NCBI RefSeq assembly: GCF_000719955.1
Contig: NZ_JOII01000001.1
Span: 298,067-362,066, forward strand
Direction of reading: 5' to 3'
Length of the DNA: 64,000 nucleotides
DNA from: Streptomyces albidoflavus
GTDB taxonomy: Bacteria; Actinomycetota; Actinomycetes; Streptomycetales; Streptomycetaceae
Positions 49,904 through 62,619 of the stretch are shown piece by piece. The number at the start of each line of letters is the position of its first letter. Within the stretch, counting starts at the first letter, position 1. The notes beneath the pieces are model-generated. The model saw only the letters and a program-made list of their open reading frames with translations. It was not told the origin of the DNA and searched no databases. A program made the translations under genes and the position numbers.

Positions 49904-49970
49904 GACGATGGCCGCCGCCCCGTCGATATAGTCGGCCAGGTCAACGGCCGGCCGGAGCGGGGGACGCAGC

Positions 49971-50633
49971 GTGGGGTCACCGCGAGGGGCGGTTCAGCCG
50001 GTGGCGGTGCGGTCGGTGGTGGAGCAGGCCACCCAGGTGCTGCGGCGGGCGATCCTGACGGGCGCGCTGGCCCCCGGCGCGGAGTACTCCCTGCGCGAGC
50101 TGGCCGGCATGCTCGACATCAGCTTCATCCCGATCCGCGAGGCCCTGCGCACGCTGGAGGGCGAGGGCCTGGTCGTCATGCGGCCCGGCCGCAGCGCCGT
50201 CGTCGCCCCGCTCGGCCTCGACGACCTCCGGGGCATCTACCGGCTGCGCCGTGCCCTGGAGCCGGAGATCGCCGCCCGCTCCTGCCTCCTGCTGAGCGAG
50301 GCCGAACTGGACCGGCTGGCGGAACGCGCCGCCGGGTCCGGCGCCGTGGCCGGGACCGACGACGACCCTCACGTCTTCCACCTGGCGCTGCTGGCGCCGG
50401 CCGCGACCACCTGGGACATCCGGGTGCTGACCCCGCTGTGGCGGGCCGGCGAGCGGTACGTCCGGATCGGCTTCGGCCGGACCGGCCCCGGCCCGGCCGG
50501 GCACCGGCGGGACGGCGCGGCCCACGGCGAACTGGTCGCCGCCTTCCGCACCCGCGACCCCGCCACCGTCTCCGCCGCCGTCGAACGCGATCTGGCCCGG
50601 ACCGAGAAGATCGCCCTGGCCGCCCTCACCTGA
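49971..50633 (+). CDS. GntR/FadR-family transcriptional regulator
   Basis: 220 residues. Winged helix-turn-helix at about 15-80 (VVEQATQVLRRAILTGALAP then SFIPIREALRTLEGEGLVVM) and a helical FadR-like FCD effector-binding domain (LRGIYRLRRALEPEIAARSC) after it. The N-terminal extension is short. GTG start with GGAGCGGGGGA upstream. Ligand and target are unknown. It converges on the sensor phosphatase. Confidence 0.85.
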   Translation: MGSPRGAVQPVAVRSVVEQATQVLRRAILTGALAPGAEYSLRELAGMLDISFIPIREALRTLEGEGLVVMRPGRSAVVAPLGLDDLRGIYRLRRALEPEIAARSCLLLSEAELDRLAERAAGSGAVAGTDDDPHVFHLALLAPAATTWDIRVLTPLWRAGERYVRIGFGRTGPGPAGHRRDGAAHGELVAAFRTRDPATVSAAVERDLARTEKIALAALT

Positions 50634-50643
50634 CGCCGGAAGC

Positions 50644-50668
50644 GCCGGCGGACCGTGTCTCCGCCGGC
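50644..50668. terminator. hairpin between GntR gene and sensor phosphatase
   Basis: GCCGGCGGA (50644-50652) pairs with TCCGCCGGC (50660-50668) around a 7-nt loop, between the convergent stops at 50633 and 50688. Confidence 0.65.
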
Positions 50669-50687
50669 CTCGGCCAGGCCCCCGGCC

Positions 50688-53054
50688 TCACTCCGGGAAC
50701 TCCTCCACGAGTTCCTGTTCCGCCCAGATGGTCTTCCCGCTCTGCCCGTACCTGCTCCCCCACCGGCGGCTGAGCTGGGCCACCAGGAAGAGGCCGCGCC
50801 CGCCCTCGTCGGTGGTGCGGGCCCGGCGCAGGCGGGGCTGGGTGTTGCTGGGGTCGGTGACCTCGCAGTACAGGAGTTCGCCGCGGATCAGGCGCAGGCC
50901 GATGGGGCCGCCCGCGTGACGCACCGCGTTGGTGACGAGTTCGCTGACGATCAGCTCGGTGACGAAGGTGTTGCCCTCCAGCCCCCACTCGGTCAGCTTC
51001 TCGGTGGCCGCGTTGCGGGCCGCCCCCACCGCGTCGGGCTCGGCCGGGAACTCCCAGCTCGCGACGGACCCGGGGTCCAGCGCGGAGGGTCGGGCGAGCA
51101 GCAGGGCCGCGTCGTCGAGGAACGGGGTGCCGTCCCCGCCGGTCATCAGCCCCTTGGAGAGCGAGGGCAGCCGCTCCTCGGAGCGCTGGAGCCGGGCCAG
51201 GCGGTCGGCGAGGTCGAGGGTGGCGGTGTCGAGGTCGGGCCCGTACCGCCGGAGCAGCCCGTCGGTGTACAGGCACAGCACGCTGCCCGGCGGGGTGTCG
51301 ACCGTGGCCGTCTCGAAGGGCAGGCCCCCCACTCCCAGCGGCGGCCCCGGCTGGAGGTCGACCGGCTCGGCGGGCCCGTCGGGGAGGGCGAGGATCGGCG
51401 GCGGATGGCCCGCCGAGGCCATCACGCAGCGCCGGGTGACCGGGTCGTGCAGGGCGACCAGGCAGGTGGCGCCGACCGTGTCGCGGTGGCCGGGCTCCGC
51501 CTCGGCGGCCAGCCTCGCCACCAGTGTGTCGAGCTGGGTCAGCACCTCGTCCGGGTCCAGCTCCAGGTCGGCCAGGGTCTGCACGGCGGTCCGCAGCCGG
51601 CCCATGGTGGCGGTGGCGTGCAGCCCGCTGCCGAACACGTCGCCGACGACCAGCGCGGTGCGCAGCGAGGGCAGCGCGATGGCGTCGAACCAGTCGCCGC
51701 CGATCTCCGCCCCGGCCTCGGCGGGGACGTACGAGCCCGTGGTCTCCATGACCCGGGTGGAGGTGGACGCCTGCGGCAGCAGCCGCCGCTGGAGGCTGTC
51801 CACCGCCCGGTGCTCGCGGGTGTACCGGCGGGCGTTGTCCACGCTCAGCGCGGCCTGCGCGGCGATCTCGGTCAGCAGCTCGGCGTCCTCCTCGTCGAAG
51901 GGATCGGGCCGCTCGGCGCGCCAGACGCCGACGGTCCCGAGCAGCAGGGCGCGGGCGAAGAGCGGGGCGATGACCAGGGAGTGGCCGCCGTCGGGCGCCG
52001 CCAGCCGGATCCTCGCGGGGTTGCCGAGTATCTCCTCCACGGCGCCGCGGTCCATCCGGATGGTGCGGCCCTCCTGGATCTCACGCACCATCGGCCGGTC
52101 GGGGAAGGGCGGCACGCTGGCGCCGACCTGGAGCAGGTGCTCCGGCCAGGGCCCGTCGGCGGAACGTACCGCCACCCGGCGCAGCAGCAGGTCTCCCCCG
52201 CCCACCGACTTGGGCGGCTCCTCGCCGGTGAGGACGGCGTGCGCCAGGTCGACCCAGGCGATGTCGGCGAAGTCCGGGACCAGGGTGTCGGCGATCTCCT
52301 GCGCGGTCCGCTCGATGTCGAGGGAGTTGCCGACCCGCGCGGAGGCGCGGTGGCGCAGCTCGGCCCGCTGCCCGGCGCGCCAGTGCTCGGTGGCATCGGT
52401 GAGGAAGATCGCGACGCCGGTGGGCCTCCCCGCGGCGTCCTCGGTCCGGATGGTGGAGTAGGAGAGCGACCACTCCTGGTAGGGCGGCCGGGTGGAGCGT
52501 ACGTGCTGCTCCTGCGCGGCCAGCGGCCTGCCGGTCTCCAGCACCTCCCGCAGCGTCCGCTCGGTCTCCTCGGCGTCCTTCCCCTCCATCACGTCACTCA
52601 GCACGCTGCCCACCGGCTGGGGCGGGCCGCCGAACTCCCCGGGCAGCACGTTGGTCCGCAGGACGGCGAGGTCGGCGTCGCGCAGCAGGAAGCCGAGGCG
52701 GTCCTGGGAGAGCAGCGCCCGGAAGACGGCCTCGGCGTCCTCGGCGCCGGCGGCGCGGTCGGCGCCGACCGCCATCACCAGCGAGAACGGGGAACCCCGC
52801 AGCTCCTCGGCCCAGTACCGCACGCGGACGCTGCCGGCCCCGCCGCACCGCAGGACGGCCTCACCGCGTTCCGGCAGCCGGGCCCGGTGCTCCTCGGCCA
52901 GCAGTCGCAGCACGGAGCGGCCCAGCACCTCGTCCGCCGCGCGCCCCACCAGTTCCCCGGCCGCCCGCGACCACCCCGCGACGATGCCCCGGCGGTCGAC
53001 CAGCGCCACCGCAGCACCCTCCGGCGGACCACCACCCGCCTCGCTCGCACCCAT
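50688..53054 (-). CDS. PAS/GAF sensor with PP2C phosphatase and anti-sigma-type ATPase domains
   Basis: About 788 residues. Order: PAS-like domain(s) ([20 protein letters not shown] at the start; a second about 120-240, [11 protein letters not shown]), a GAF-like region (about 250-400), SpoIIE/PP2C phosphatase (about 420-640: [36 protein letters not shown]), and a C-terminal RsbW/HATPase_c2 domain (about 660-788: [33 protein letters not shown]). Such fusions in Streptomyces combine an anti-anti-sigma phosphatase and a kinase-like domain. ATG at 53054; a GTG at 53114 would add 20 residues. Confidence 0.9.
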   Translation of the reverse strand: MGASEAGGGPPEGAAVALVDRRGIVAGWSRAAGELVGRAADEVLGRSVLRLLAEEHRARLPERGEAVLRCGGAGSVRVRYWAEELRGSPFSLVMAVGADRAAGAEDAEAVFRALLSQDRLGFLLRDADLAVLRTNVLPGEFGGPPQPVGSVLSDVMEGKDAEETERTLREVLETGRPLAAQEQHVRSTRPPYQEWSLSYSTIRTEDAAGRPTGVAIFLTDATEHWRAGQRAELRHRASARVGNSLDIERTAQEIADTLVPDFADIAWVDLAHAVLTGEEPPKSVGGGDLLLRRVAVRSADGPWPEHLLQVGASVPPFPDRPMVREIQEGRTIRMDRGAVEEILGNPARIRLAAPDGGHSLVIAPLFARALLLGTVGVWRAERPDPFDEEDAELLTEIAAQAALSVDNARRYTREHRAVDSLQRRLLPQASTSTRVMETTGSYVPAEAGAEIGGDWFDAIALPSLRTALVVGDVFGSGLHATATMGRLRTAVQTLADLELDPDEVLTQLDTLVARLAAEAEPGHRDTVGATCLVALHDPVTRRCVMASAGHPPPILALPDGPAEPVDLQPGPPLGVGGLPFETATVDTPPGSVLCLYTDGLLRRYGPDLDTATLDLADRLARLQRSEERLPSLSKGLMTGGDGTPFLDDAALLLARPSALDPGSVASWEFPAEPDAVGAARNAATEKLTEWGLEGNTFVTELIVSELVTNAVRHAGGPIGLRLIRGELLYCEVTDPSNTQPRLRRARTTDEGGRGLFLVAQLSRRWGSRYGQSGKTIWAEQELVEEFPE

Positions 53055-53247
53055 GGTGCCGTCACCACCGCCTCTCACCGGGTCGGTGCCCCCATCATGT
53101 CCCCCCACCCGCACCCCCGCCTTCCAGGCCAGGGACTCCGGGTGACGCGCCCCGCGAAAACCCCACCCGCCCGGTCGCTGTTATCACATATAGCGCCGCC
53201 GGTGGTCCGCCCCGGCCGCCGCCCGGGCCCACACCCCCACGCACGCC

Positions 53248-53283
53248 GAAGGGCCCGTACGACCGGAGTCGTACGGGCCCTTC
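53248..53283 (-). terminator. tuf downstream terminator
   Basis: GAAGGGCCCGTACGAC (53248-53263) and GTCGTACGGGCCCTTC (53268-53283) form a perfect 16-bp stem with a 4-nt loop, 43 nt past the tuf stop on the minus strand. Confidence 0.85.
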
Positions 53284-53326
53284 TCAAGCAGCTCGGAGAG
53301 CTACCAGATCAGCGCAAGGCCATCAA

Positions 53327-54520
<1,194 letters not shown>

Positions 54521-54671
54521 TGGGGTCCTCCTGGAGAGTGGTTCTGTACGCCTTACTCATCGGCGCCAGGTGATCTTTGCTGGGATGCCGGGCCCGGGAC
54601 ACCCCTTCCGGGGTGCGGACGAGGTGTCCGCGGGCTTCCGGTGACAAGCCTAAAGCGTGTGCTCCGAAGAG

Positions 54672-56798
<2,127 letters not shown>

Positions 56799-56837
56799 AA
56801 GGCTTCAGTCTTCTCTCGGTCTCGATGGGGGTAGCGA

Positions 56838-57308
56838 CTACCAGCGGTAGTGCGCGAAGGCCTTGTTGGACTCGGCCATCTTGTGCGTGTCCTCGCGCTT
56901 CTTCACAGCGGCACCCAGGCCGTTGGAGGCGTCGAGAAGCTCGTTCATGAGGCGCTCGGTCATCGTCTTCTCACGGCGGGCGCGCGAGTAGCCGACCAGC
57001 CAGCGCAGCGCCAGCGTGTTGGCGCGGCCGGGCTTGACCTCGATCGGGACCTGGTAGGTCGCGCCACCGACACGGCGGGACTTGACCTCGAGGGTGGGCT
57101 TGATGTTCTCAAGCGCACGCTTCAGGGTGATGATCGGGTCGTTGCCGGTCTTCTCGCGCAGGCCCTCCATGGCGCCGTACACGATGCGCTCGGCGGTGGA
57201 GCGCTTGCCGTTCAGCAGCACCTTGTTGATGAGGGAGGTCACCAGAGGAGAACCGTAGACCGGGTCGATGATGACCGGGCGCTTCGGGGCGGGGCCCTTA
57301 CGAGGCAT
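56838..57308 (-). CDS. rpsG: 30S ribosomal protein S7
   Basis: 156 residues: [20 protein letters not shown], then [20 protein letters not shown] and [23 protein letters not shown] 57308 is 2 nt after the rpsL stop; binds the 3' domain of 16S rRNA. Confidence 0.98.
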   Translation of the reverse strand: MPRKGPAPKRPVIIDPVYGSPLVTSLINKVLLNGKRSTAERIVYGAMEGLREKTGNDPIITLKRALENIKPTLEVKSRRVGGATYQVPIEVKPGRANTLALRWLVGYSRARREKTMTERLMNELLDASNGLGAAVKKREDTHKMAESNKAFAHYRW

Positions 57309-57310
57309 TC

Positions 57311-57682
57311 TTACTTCTCCTTCTTGGCGCCGTAGCGGCTGCGGGCCTGCTTGCGGTTCTTGACACCCTGGGTGTCGAGGGAGCCGCGGATGATCTTGTA
57401 GCGAACACCCGGCAGGTCCTTCACACGGCCACCACGCACGAGCACGATGGAGTGCTCCTGCAGGTTGTGTCCCTCACCCGGGATGTAGGCCGTGACCTCG
57501 ATGCCCGAGGTCAGACGCACACGCGCGACCTTACGGAGGGCCGAGTTCGGCTTCTTCGGGGTGGTCGTGAACACACGCGTGCAGACGCCGCGGCGCTGGG
57601 GCGAACCCTCGAGTGCGGGCGTCTTGTTCTTTTCGACCTTGTCCTGCCGGCCCTTACGGACCAGCTGCTGGATCGTAGGCAC
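57311..57682 (-). CDS. rpsL: 30S ribosomal protein S12
   Basis: 123 residues from a GTG at 57682: [30 protein letters not shown] and [13 protein letters not shown]. Lys43 and Lys88, the sites mutated in streptomycin resistance, are wild type. First gene of the str operon; its leader carries the second 25-nt element. Confidence 0.98.
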   Translation of the reverse strand: MPTIQQLVRKGRQDKVEKNKTPALEGSPQRRGVCTRVFTTTPKKPNSALRKVARVRLTSGIEVTAYIPGEGHNLQEHSIVLVRGGRVKDLPGVRYKIIRGSLDTQGVKNRKQARSRYGAKKEK

Positions 57683-58271
57683 TACTTCTCCGGTTTCTGT
57701 GTGCCGAACAGGTAAAGCTAACCTGGAACACCCCCGACCCACGCGGTCGGGTGTGTCGAATACCGCGGAGCCCCGCTAGCACACGGGAGAAGCGCAGATT
57801 GCGGTGCTGACGCCTGACGCTCACCGCGCGGGTTGGACACGCACGGGAGCCCAGACACACCCCAGGCACAAGGTCTGAGCGTACCTATCGCACGGAGTTC
57901 GGTCAAAACAAATGCACGCGCAGCGGACGGGCTGGTCAGACGCCCCGTACCCCGGGGCGGACCGGCGCCCTCCGCTGCATGATCGTCTTCTGGTCCCGCG
58001 GGGGACGCTACACCGGGCCGCCGGGTGGTGCCAGGGGCACCCTGGCCGGAATCGTTCGCCGGCCCCCGGCACGCCCCCTCCCACCCTCTGTGTGTTTTCG
58101 GCCACAGAGCGCAGCTTTCCCGCCGAGTAGCGGGGCGGGGGGATTCATTCCGGTCAAGGGCGGGCCACCTGGGCCGGGGGGGTCAGTACGTTGACCCGTC
58201 CCGCCCCGTCCGTACCTCCGTACGGCCGCTCGGGCGCGGACGGGGAACGGGGAACCACGGGGAGGGGGCCG
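57683..58271. other. intergenic region between rpsL and Crp-like gene
   Basis: 589 nt of leader/promoter DNA for the divergent rpsL and Crp/Fnr genes. It includes the 25-nt element at 57734-57758. No other gene or RNA was recognised. Confidence 0.5.
57734..57758 (-). promoter_or_regulatory. 25-nt hairpin element in rpsL leader (copy 2 of 2)
   Basis: Identical over 25 bases to 30986-31010 in the S10 leader. In the transcript it forms CCGACC-GCGTG-GGTCGG, extended here by further pairing (CACC/GGTG-type). It ends 51 nt upstream of the rpsL start. Confidence 0.7.
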
Positions 58272-58967
58272 ATGACGGCCGGGGGAGACGGGCTGGACGA
58301 CCGGGTGCCGTTCCTGGCCCGGCTGGAGGGCGGCGAGCGGCAGGCGCTCCTCGCCCTCGGCTCACCGATGACGTACGCGCCCCGGCAGGCCCTGCTGCGC
58401 GAGCACGAACCCTCCGCGCACGTCCTGCTCCTGCTGACCGGGTGGACCAAGGTGACGGCCGCGGCCCCCAACGGGTACGAGGCGCTGCTCGCGCTGCGCG
58501 GCCCCGGCGACATCGTGGGCGAGTTCGCGGCCCTGACCAGCAAGCCCCGTTCGGCGCACGTGACGGCGCTGGAGGAGGTGCGGGCGGTCGCGGTGGAGCC
58601 GGCCCGGTTCACGGAGTTCCTGCGCTCGGCGCCCCAGGTGTCGATGACCCTGCTGGCGCTGGTGTCGGACCGCACCCGGGCGGCGGACCGGCGCCGGCTG
58701 GAGTTCGCCTCGATGACCGTGCGGGAGCGGTTCGCCTCGCTCCTGCTGGAGCTGGCGCGCGGGTTCGGGCGGCGGACCGCCGACGGGGTGGAGCTGCAGG
58801 TGCCGCTCAGCAAGCAGGAGTTGGCCGGGTCGGTCGGGGCCTCGCGGGAGATGGTGCAGCGGCTGCTGAAGGAGCTGCGCGACCGGGACGCCGTCGTCAC
58901 CGGACGCCGGGCGCTGGTCGTGCGCCGCCCCGACGTGCTGCGCCGGATCGCCGGGGGCGGGCCCTGA
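58272..58967 (+). CDS. Crp/Fnr-family transcriptional regulator
   Basis: 231 residues. N-terminal cyclic-nucleotide-binding beta roll (about 15-125; ALRGPGDIVGEFAALTSKPR and RSAHVTALEEVRAVAVEP, where E and R are phosphate-contact candidates) and a C-terminal winged helix (VPLSKQELAGSVGASREMVQ). Strong GGAGGGGG before the ATG at 58272. It is a paralogue of the main Streptomyces Crp, not necessarily a cAMP sensor. It precedes the cyclase-like gene by 191 nt on the same strand, so a shared signalling role is possible. Confidence 0.88.
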   Translation: MTAGGDGLDDRVPFLARLEGGERQALLALGSPMTYAPRQALLREHEPSAHVLLLLTGWTKVTAAAPNGYEALLALRGPGDIVGEFAALTSKPRSAHVTALEEVRAVAVEPARFTEFLRSAPQVSMTLLALVSDRTRAADRRRLEFASMTVRERFASLLLELARGFGRRTADGVELQVPLSKQELAGSVGASREMVQRLLKELRDRDAVVTGRRALVVRRPDVLRRIAGGGP

Positions 58968-59158
58968 CGGGCCCGCCGGGCTCTCTCCCTCCGCGCTCCC
59001 TGTAAACACCGTCACAGTCCGACAGCGCCATCCGTCCTCACGCGGGGCGGCGCCCGGGCGCCACGCTGAGACCACTCGCCCGGCACAGTCCGCGCCGGGC
59101 CGGGAAACGCCGTTCGCACTCCGGCCCCAGGGCCGTTCCGAGAGGTAGGCAGGGCACG

Positions 59159-60169
59159 ATGAACGATCCCGTCAACCGGACGATGCTGCTGGTCGACATC
59201 GAGAAGTTCAGCGACCGCGACGACGTCGAACAGGCCTTCCTGCGGCGGATGTTGTACGACGTGGTCGACCGGACCATGGAGCGGGCCGGGATCGACGAGA
59301 CGCTGCGGCTGCGGGCCGACCAGGGCGACAGCGTCATGGAGTTCATCGATCCGAACGTCCCGGTGCCGCAGGTGCTGCGCTCGGTCATCTCGGAGCTGCC
59401 CGCCCAGCTGAAGGCGGTCAACCGGATGGCCTCCCGCGGCGCCCAGATGCGGCTGCGGACCGTGGTGGCCAGCGGGTTCATCGCGCTGGACGAGCGCGGC
59501 GTCTGGGTCGGCGGCGACCTCAACCACGCCTGCCGCCTCCTCGACGCCGACCTCCTGCGCGCCGCCCTGCGCGAGCGGCCCGGCGACGTCGCGCTCTGCG
59601 TCTCGCAGAGCGTCTGGACCGGGATCGTCCGCCACCACCATCTCGGCATCCCCGCCGAGGAGTTCCACGAGGTCACCCTCGCCAGCAAGAACGGGCCCCT
59701 GCCCGCCTGGCTGCTCGGCCCGGTCCCCGCCTCGGGACAGGCCGCGCCGTCGCCGGGCGCGTCAGGGCCCGCACCGACCCCGGTCCCGGACGCTTCGGGG
59801 GAGCGCCCGGGACCGGCCGGGGGAACGGAGGCCGGGCCGTCGGGGGGCGGCTCGGCCTCCACCTCCACCTCCGCCCTGGCAGCCGGCCCGGCCCCGGCAG
59901 CCGCCCCCGCTCCGGCGACCCCGCCCCCGGCGGGCATCCACTTCACCGGCGGCGCCCCCGCCTTCGGCGGCAGCCTCGTCATGGGGAACCAGCACGGCGT
60001 CTCCGGCGGCCGGGTCGACGGCGACGTGGTGATGGGCAGCGTCGGCGGGCCTCCGCGCCCGGGACGCGCCGCCGACGGTCACGCGCCCGCCGACGCCACC
60101 CCGGAGCAGGACGCCCCCTCCCCCGACGACCGGCAGCCCCCCGGCACCGGCGAGGCAGGCCCGCGATGA
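59159..60169 (+). CDS. degenerate nucleotidyl-cyclase-like protein with shared C-terminal motif
   Basis: 336 residues. The N-terminal 180 resemble a class III nucleotidyl cyclase domain (LLVDIEKFSDRDD at the start; RADQGDSVMEF; VASGFIALDERGVWVGGDLN), but usual metal and purine residues are not all evident, so activity is uncertain. A Pro/Ser/Ala-rich linker follows, then residues 264-294 hold a motif (GNQHGVSGGRVDGDVVMGS) that recurs in the next gene. The ATG at 59159 follows a weak AGGTAGG; it overlaps the next gene by ATGA. It may sense or make a nucleotide signal for the neighbouring Crp-like protein (inference). Confidence 0.7.
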   Translation: MNDPVNRTMLLVDIEKFSDRDDVEQAFLRRMLYDVVDRTMERAGIDETLRLRADQGDSVMEFIDPNVPVPQVLRSVISELPAQLKAVNRMASRGAQMRLRTVVASGFIALDERGVWVGGDLNHACRLLDADLLRAALRERPGDVALCVSQSVWTGIVRHHHLGIPAEEFHEVTLASKNGPLPAWLLGPVPASGQAAPSPGASGPAPTPVPDASGERPGPAGGTEAGPSGGGSASTSTSALAAGPAPAAAPAPATPPPAGIHFTGGAPAFGGSLVMGNQHGVSGGRVDGDVVMGSVGGPPRPGRAADGHAPADATPEQDAPSPDDRQPPGTGEAGPR

Positions 60170-62556
60170 GCGCCCCCGACACCGCCGCGCCCCCGGCGAA
60201 CCCTGCCCCGAACGGGCCCTCCGCGCCCCCGGCCGACCCGAACGCCCCGCCGCAGCAGGGCCAGGCCCAGGCCGAGGAACAGGACGAGGCGGCCGAGGAG
60301 CAGGACCGCCCGCAGGACGCCTGGGCCTCCCGGCGGGAACTGGCCGACCACGCGCCGCCCGCCCTGCGGATCGGCTCCGGTGCCGGGTTCGGCGGCGCCC
60401 TGGTCACCGGGGACCAGCACGGGGTGTCCGGCGGGCGGGTCGCCGGTGACGTGATCATGGGGAGCAAGACCGAGATCTGGCAGCTCGGGCCGCCCGCGCC
60501 GCACGCCTCGGGCGAGGTCCCGGCGGCGACGCTGGAGCGGCTGGCCGAGTCCTTCGTCGCCGACGAGGAGGCGTTCGGCGCCCTGGCCGACCGGCTGCGC
60601 GAGGAGCGCGTCCTGGTCGTCCGGGGCGCCGCCTTCACCGGCCGCCGCACCGCCGCCCTGATGCTGCTCCGCCGGGCCGGCGCCACCTCCGTACGCTCCC
60701 TGCTCCGGGACCGCCCGCCCGCCGAGCTGGCCGCGCAGCTCGATGCCGAGCAGCAGCGCGCCGAGCCGGGGCGGGCCGGGGACGCGCCCGCCCCGGGCCC
60801 GGTCGGCTACGTGCTCTGCGACCTGATGGCCGACCGCACCCGCCCGCTGCGCGAGCCGCACCTGCTGGCCGTCCGCGACCGGCTCGCCGCGCACGACGGC
60901 TACCTCGTGGTGACGGTCGGGCCCACCGCCGTCCTGGAGGAGGTCGACCCGGCCGGCTGGCAGCCGCCCTCGGTCGCCGAGGTGCTCACCGCCCACCTCA
61001 CCGCCCAGCTGCGCGCTCTGGCCCCGGACCCGGCGACGTGCGAGGAGTACACCGGGCGGGAGTCGGCCCGCCTGCTGGCCCTGCCGGCCGTCACCGGCTT
61101 CCTCGCCCGCGACCACCAGCTCCGCGAGGCCGCCGCCTTCGCCCCGGCGCTGGCCCGGCACGCGGCCGGGGGCCTGCCCGCCGACGAGCTGGACGCCTTC
61201 TCGCTGGGGGCGCTGGAGAGCCAGGTGCGGGAGTGGTTCGAGGAGGACGAGGCGGCGCTGCCCCTGCGCGACAAGGCGTTCCTCATCTCGCTGGCCGCCT
61301 TCGACGGCGGGCCGTACGCCCTCACCGCCGAACTCAGTGACCGGCTCTACGCCGAACTGCTGCGCACCCAGCGCCCGCACGCCCCCGCCGACGTGCCGGT
61401 CTTCGGCACCCACATCGGCAAGCGGCTCCAACTGGCGCGGGCGGAGCGGCGCCAGGCCGAGGAGGCGACCGAGTGGGGCCCGGTCCGGCAGTGGGTGGCC
61501 GCCTTCCGCGACGACCGGGCCGCCCTGGTCCTGCTGCGGGAGCTGTGGACCGCCCACCCCTCGGCGCGGCCCGCGCTGGTCCGCTGGCTGCGCGCGCTCG
61601 CCGAGGACGGCCGCCCGCTGGTACGCACCCGGGCGGCGGCGACCACCGCCGTCCTCGCCCACGCCGACCTGCCCTCCGCGATGGCCCTGCTGATCGAGGA
61701 GTGGGCGGCCTCCCCGCGCTACCGCCACCGCATGGTCGCCGCCAGCGCCCTGGCCCTGGCCCACTTCGTGGGCGCCCCCAACGTCCCGCGCATCCTGGAC
61801 GGCTGGAGCCAGGGCGAGGACCGCCCGATGCGCTGGGTGGCGATCCGCACCCACGCCCTGATCGGCCCCGAACGCCCGGCCGGCACCCTGCGCGTCCTGC
61901 GCACGGTGGTCCGCAAGGAGTACGAGGAGTCCCGGCGCGAGGACCCGCCGGCTCCGCTGGACGAGGCGATGGTCGAGGAGCTGGCCGGGGCGGTGGAGCT
62001 GCTGCTCCTCTCCGAGGCCCGCGAGACGGTCCTCGGCGAGCTGCTGGCCAGCTACGAGGTGGACCGGCCCGCCCGCGACCTCACCCTCGCCGGGTTCCTG
62101 CGCGCCTGCGGGCGGGGTGCAGAACCACATACCGGCCCGGAGTCCGGCCCCGGCCCCGGCCCCGGCGCCGAGGACGAGGGCCCGGACGAGGAACACCCGC
62201 CCGGCCGGCCGCTGGTCCTCGACTGGTACCGGGAGGCCGTCGGCGGCCCGGCCACCGCGTGGGTCGCGCACGGCCTGACCCGGCTGTGGCGCGCGGCCCT
62301 CGGCGACTCCCTGCACAGCCGGGACGCCCTGGAGGTGCTGCGGCTGTGGGTGCTGGCCGCCGGCCACCGCCAGGACGTCGAGTGGGCGCTGGCCGCGCTG
62401 CTCCCGGCGCTGGTCGCCGAGCCGGAGGACGCGCTGCGCCTGGCCCACCTGCTGCGCACCATGCCCGGCGAGGACGGCGCGCCCCCGCCGCCGGTCGCCG
62501 CCCGCCTGCTGACCGTCGTCCCCGCCGCCGGCCACCCCGTACCCCAGCACCGCTGA
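60166..62556 (+). CDS. large STAND-like/HEAT-type protein with degenerate P-loop
   Basis: 796 residues. An unstructured Pro/Ala N-terminus (1-50), the shared GDQHGVSGGRVAGDVIMGS motif (82-100), then VLVVRGAAFTGRRTAALMLL (about 149-167), a Walker-A-like G-x4-GRRT with Arg instead of Lys, followed by a helical region of over 550 residues with repeated hydrophobic pairs (EERVL; ALARHAAGGLPADELDAFSL; RTRAAATTAVLAHADLPSAM) suggesting HEAT-like repeats. It might be a STAND-class sensor scaffold but this is not certain. It overlaps the cyclase-like gene as ATGA. Confidence 0.65.
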   Translation: MSAPDTAAPPANPAPNGPSAPPADPNAPPQQGQAQAEEQDEAAEEQDRPQDAWASRRELADHAPPALRIGSGAGFGGALVTGDQHGVSGGRVAGDVIMGSKTEIWQLGPPAPHASGEVPAATLERLAESFVADEEAFGALADRLREERVLVVRGAAFTGRRTAALMLLRRAGATSVRSLLRDRPPAELAAQLDAEQQRAEPGRAGDAPAPGPVGYVLCDLMADRTRPLREPHLLAVRDRLAAHDGYLVVTVGPTAVLEEVDPAGWQPPSVAEVLTAHLTAQLRALAPDPATCEEYTGRESARLLALPAVTGFLARDHQLREAAAFAPALARHAAGGLPADELDAFSLGALESQVREWFEEDEAALPLRDKAFLISLAAFDGGPYALTAELSDRLYAELLRTQRPHAPADVPVFGTHIGKRLQLARAERRQAEEATEWGPVRQWVAAFRDDRAALVLLRELWTAHPSARPALVRWLRALAEDGRPLVRTRAAATTAVLAHADLPSAMALLIEEWAASPRYRHRMVAASALALAHFVGAPNVPRILDGWSQGEDRPMRWVAIRTHALIGPERPAGTLRVLRTVVRKEYEESRREDPPAPLDEAMVEELAGAVELLLLSEARETVLGELLASYEVDRPARDLTLAGFLRACGRGAEPHTGPESGPGPGPGAEDEGPDEEHPPGRPLVLDWYREAVGGPATAWVAHGLTRLWRAALGDSLHSRDALEVLRLWVLAAGHRQDVEWALAALLPALVAEPEDALRLAHLLRTMPGEDGAPPPPVAARLLTVVPAAGHPVPQHR

Positions 62557-62619
62557 ACGCTGAACGCCGAACCGCCGTACCGCCGTTTCGCACCACCGCA
62601 CGCCGAGGAGACGCGAGCC

